Assembly (NCBI GenBank): GCA_902478765.1
Contig: CABSMN010000040.1
Span: forward strand, 1-8,219
DNA length: 8,219 bases
DNA from: an uncultured Collinsella sp.
GTDB taxonomy: Bacteria > Actinomycetota > Coriobacteriia > Coriobacteriales > Coriobacteriaceae
Direction: 5' to 3'
In this document: piece by piece, positions 5,911 to 8,219 of the stretch
Position numbering within the stretch: the first letter of the stretch is position 1
How the letters are laid out: the number at the start of each line of letters is the position of its first letter
The notes under the pieces: generated by a model
Told to the model about the DNA's origin: nothing
Databases searched by the model: none
Seen by the model: only the letters and a program-made list of their open reading frames with translations
Program-made: the position numbers and the translations under genes

Positions 5911-6153
5911 ATGGACCGCTCCGAAATCTTCGACAAGATCGCCGAGGTCGCTGCTGACGTTCTGGGCGTCGATGTTGCCGAAATTAGCGATGAGACCACC
6001 TTTGACGACCTCGATGCCAACTCGCTCGAGCGCCTGCAGCTGGTTACGGCTATCGAGGACGAGTTCAACCTCGAGATCGATGACGAGACTCTGCTCTCGC
6101 TCAACTCTGTCGCCGACGCCGTCGACGCTATCGAAGCTGCCAAGGAGGCCTAA
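5911..6153 (+). CDS. acpP: Acyl carrier protein AcpP (NSL motif)
   Basis: ACP carries growing fatty acyl chains on a phosphopantetheine arm attached to a serine, feeding fatty acid synthesis and PlsX. The 80-residue, strongly acidic product has the usual size and four-helix pattern, with TFDDLDANSLERLQLVTAIEDEF around the attachment site. The modified serine should be S38 (codon 6022-6024). The residue before it is Asn (N37), not the nearly invariant Asp of the DSL motif. The ATG at 5911 is preferred over the in-frame ATG at 5896 because GAGAGGAAG at 5898-5906 fits the later start and the protein then starts as ACPs do. rnc follows after 3 bases, with its ribosome site inside the acpP end. 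CoaD, encoded 2.6 kb upstream, contributes to making the CoA that donates the arm. A specialised second ACP rather than the housekeeping one is possible, but the neighbours favour AcpP. Confidence 0.94.
   Translation: MDRSEIFDKIAEVAADVLGVDVAEISDETTFDDLDANSLERLQLVTAIEDEFNLEIDDETLLSLNSVADAVDAIEAAKEA
6142..6148 (+). promoter_or_regulatory. rnc ribosome binding site supporting a TTG start
   Basis: AAGGAGG, within the last codons of acpP, lies 8 bases before TTG at 6157. No ATG or GTG in frame stands at a workable distance, so this site decides a rare TTG start and ties rnc translation to that of acpP. Confidence 0.8.
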
Positions 6154-6156
6154 GTC

Positions 6157-6882
6157 TTGGCTTTATCCGAACGACTTACGCGCGCCCAGGAGATTCTGGG
6201 CCATGAGTTCAATGACAAGGTGCTGCTGCGCGCGGCCCTTACGCATCCCTCGGCAGTCGAGGGCCAGCCGGTTTCTGCCAGCTATGAGCGCCTTGAGTTC
6301 TTGGGCGATTCCATTTTGGGTGCTGTGGTCGCACGCTCCCTGTTTGAGTCCTATCCGGAGTTTGACGAGGGCAAGCTCACGCGCCTGAAGGTGTCGCTTG
6401 TCTCGGGCGCTACGCTATCCGAGGTTTCTCACGAGCTGGGCATCGACGACATCATCATCTTTGGTGCCTCCGAGACCGGTACCGGTGCGCGCGGCCTGCA
6501 TTCGGCGCTCGAGAACGTCTATGAGTCGCTCGTGGGCGCACTGTACCTGGATGCCGGCTGGGACGTTGCGGTGGAGTTTATCCATCGTACGCTTAAGCCG
6601 CATTTGGCTTCCGAGCGCGCCGAGCATCCCGCGAACCCCAAGTCGTTTTTGCAGGAGTGCGTGCAAGCCGACGGTCACGAACCCCCGGCGTACAAGCTCG
6701 TTGGCTCCGAGGGCCCGGCGCATGCGCCCACCTTTACCGCCGTGGTGTTGATCGATGGTATTCGTCAGGGACGCGGCTCCGGCTCCTCAAAGAAGGAAGC
6801 CGAGGGAGCCGCCGCGCTCGAAGCGCTCGACCGCATGGGTTACACCACCAACGGCGTGATTCTGAACAAGAAGCCTGTTTAA
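6157..6882 (+). CDS. rnc: Ribonuclease III
   Basis: RNase III cuts double-stranded RNA, processing the rRNA precursor and regulating selected mRNAs. The 241-residue product has the usual two parts: the nuclease domain (about 1-150) with signature YERLEFLGDS (43-52; E44, E47 and D51 in metal/catalytic positions), and a double-stranded-RNA-binding domain (about 165-235: PKSFLQECVQ, PAYKLVGSEGPAHAPTF, GSSKKEAEGAAALEAL). The second catalytic pair, D-x-x-E in E. coli (D114, E117), reads N120-V-Y-E123, so the Asp is replaced by Asn while the Glu is kept. The TTG start at 6157 is chosen because AAGGAGG (6142-6148) lies 8 bases upstream and the protein then begins at the expected point. It starts 3 bases after the acpP stop and ends 10 bases before smc. 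The acpP-rnc-smc order is common in Gram-positive bacteria. Confidence 0.96.
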   Translation: MALSERLTRAQEILGHEFNDKVLLRAALTHPSAVEGQPVSASYERLEFLGDSILGAVVARSLFESYPEFDEGKLTRLKVSLVSGATLSEVSHELGIDDIIIFGASETGTGARGLHSALENVYESLVGALYLDAGWDVAVEFIHRTLKPHLASERAEHPANPKSFLQECVQADGHEPPAYKLVGSEGPAHAPTFTAVVLIDGIRQGRGSGSSKKEAEGAAALEALDRMGYTTNGVILNKKPV

Positions 6883-6892
6883 GCGAGGAACC

Positions 6893-8177
6893 GTGTATCT
6901 CAAGTCCCTCACGCTCAAAGGGTTCAAGTCGTTTGCCGACCGCGCCCATATGACGTTTGAGCCGGGCCTGACCGTCATCGTCGGTCCTAACGGCTCGGGA
7001 AAATCGAACATCTCTGACTCGATTCTGTGGGTCCTGGGCGAGCAGAGCGCCAAGCAGCTGCGCGGCCAGGCCATGGAGGATGTCATCTTCTCGGGCTCGT
7101 CAGCGCGCAAGCCGGTGGGTGTCGCCGAGGTCACGCTGGTGCTCGATAACTCGGACCATATGCTGCCCGTCGATTTTGACGAGGTCGCCATCACCCGTCG
7201 CATGTATCGCTCGGGCGAAAGCGAGTACCTCATCAACTCGAGTCCGTGCCGCCTGATGGACATTCAGGACATCCTGCACGATTCGGGCCTGGGCAAGGAT
7301 ACGCATTCTATTATTAGCCAGGGCAAGCTCGACGCCATTTTGCAGAGCCGCCCCGAGGAGCGCCGCGCCCTCATCGAGGAGGCCGCCGGCATCTCCAAGC
7401 ACAAGCGCCGCAAGGAGCGTGCGCTCAAAAAGATTAAGTCGATGGACGAGCACCTGACGCGTGCCCGCGACATCAATAAGGAGATCGCCCGTCAGCTGCG
7501 ACCGCTGGAGCGTCAGGTCGATCGCGCGCGCAAGTACAAAGAGCTGTCCTCGCGCGCGAACGAGCTTACGCAGATGCTGGCCGTCGACGAGCTGCGTTCG
7601 CTGCAGTCGCAGTGGAACGACCTGGAGAGCCGCTCCAAAGAGGGCGCGGCCGAGCTTGAGCTTGCGCAGTACCGCTTGGGCGAAAAGGAGCGCGAGCTCG
7701 AGAAGCTTCAGGTCATGCTCGAGGAAAAGGGCCTGTTTGTGGGCGACCTAGGCGAGCAGCGCCGTCATATGCAAGATGTGGTCGGCCGCATTAACTCCGA
7801 CATGCGCCTGCTCGAGGAAAAGGGCCACAACATGGTGTCGCGCCTGTCTGACATGCGCGGACAGATTTCGAGCTCCGAGCATCAGCGACGTCGCGTGGTC
7901 GAGGAGCTCGAGGACGCGCGCGCCCAGCTTGAGGAAGTGACCGGCGCGCACATGCAGGCCCAGGACGACGTTGACGCCGCCGGTCCTGCCGCCGCTGAGC
8001 TCCACGAGCGGCGCGTGGCGCTCGACAATCAGATTTCGCAGCTTACGCGTGAGCAACGCGATGTGCAGCGTGCGGCCGATAACGCGGCGCTCGAACTCGC
8101 CAAGGTGAAGGACTCGCTGAGTAACGCCGAGGTCGAGGACAACATGTACGCCTCGCGCCTGGAGCAGATCGATGAAC
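6893..8177 (+). CDS. smc: Chromosome partition protein SMC, N-terminal third (truncated by contig end)
   Basis: SMC forms a dimeric ATPase ring with ScpA and ScpB that compacts and helps segregate the chromosome. Only about 428 of roughly 1,180 residues are present. The start is GTG at 6893, giving the family-typical YLKSLTLKGFKSFAD after the initiator, with GAGGA at 6885-6889 close upstream. Walker A GPNGSGKS is at 31-38. The Q-loop region IISQGKLDAIL and RPEERRALIEEAAGI follow, and from about residue 165 a long charged heptad-rich stretch forms the first coiled-coil arm. The hinge, second arm, signature motif and Walker B would lie beyond the window. The frame continues without a stop into adapter, where it reads VSYTHLRAHET, a known contaminant peptide that must not be counted as protein. 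The gene lies 10 bases after rnc, probably in the same transcript. Confidence 0.97.
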
Positions 8178-8219
8178 CTGTCTCTTATACACATCTCCGA
8201 GCCCACGAGACTACGCTGC
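8178..8219 (-). other. Untrimmed Nextera i7 adapter (assembly artefact)
   Basis: This is the reverse complement of bases 5-46. Bases 8178-8196 are the Tn5 mosaic end (CTGTCTCTTATACACATCT), 8197-8211 the rest of the Nextera read-2 adapter, and 8212-8219 the index TACGCTGC. It cuts smc short. Together with the left end it creates an exact 42-base terminal inverted repeat that is purely technical. Confidence 0.98.

Noticed and set aside
5271..6143. Antisense open frame opposite the plsX end and acpP
   Set aside because: It is Ser- and Arg-rich low-complexity sequence crossing a gene boundary, with no recognisable domain.
47..8177. Novel defence, mobile or biosynthetic system
   Set aside because: Nine of the ten genes are core housekeeping families in a conserved order with uniform composition; no accessory or foreign genes were found.
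1..8219. Composite transposon or linear element bounded by Tn5-type terminal inverted repeats
   Set aside because: The repeats include library index and primer bases and enclose only housekeeping genes with no transposase, so they are adapter.

Overview
This window is a stretch of bacterial housekeeping chromosome with sequencing adapter attached at both ends. The native DNA runs from about position 47 to 8177. Positions 1-46 and 8178-8219 are Nextera/Tn5 library adapter with an 8-base index, so the window looks like a complete assembled contig whose ends were never trimmed. The GC-rich DNA, the use of GTG and TTG starts, the strong AGGAGG-type ribosome sites and the gene order suggest a Gram-positive high-GC anaerobe of the Coriobacteriia, most likely Collinsella or a close relative. 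That assignment is inferred from style and gene order, not from a search.

All ten genes lie on the + strand and are tightly packed. Left block: recG (5' end missing), rsmD and coaD, joined by overlaps of 4 and 8 bases. Middle block: a coiled-coil protein of unknown role, a yceD/DUF177 gene starting on its stop codon, and rpmF. Right block: plsX, acpP, rnc, and the first third of smc, which runs into the adapter. No intergenic gap exceeds about 130 bases, and I see no tRNA, rRNA, CRISPR array, insertion sequence or phage gene.

The genes serve repair of stalled replication forks (recG), ribosome production (rsmD, yceD, rpmF, rnc), coenzyme A synthesis (coaD), membrane lipid synthesis (plsX, acpP) and chromosome organisation (smc). 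CoaD supplies the pathway that provides the phosphopantetheine arm of ACP, and PlsX uses acyl-ACP as substrate, so coaD, acpP and plsX are functionally linked. Compared with the familiar yceD-rpmF-plsX-fab-acpP and plsX-fab-acpP-rnc-smc clusters, the fabH/fabD/fabG genes are absent between plsX and acpP.

The regulatory interest lies in the four larger gaps. Each holds a -10-like hexamer preceded by GG (GGTAAACT, GGTAGTAT, GGTATACT, GGTAGAAT). Before plsX and before acpP the hexamer is followed by a strong hairpin with a T-rich tail and then the ribosome site, an arrangement that could be either an ordinary terminator or an attenuator. Two catalytic-motif variants also stand out: NSL instead of DSL in ACP, and Asn instead of the usual metal-binding Asp in RNase III. 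I see no convincing evidence of a novel multi-gene system here.
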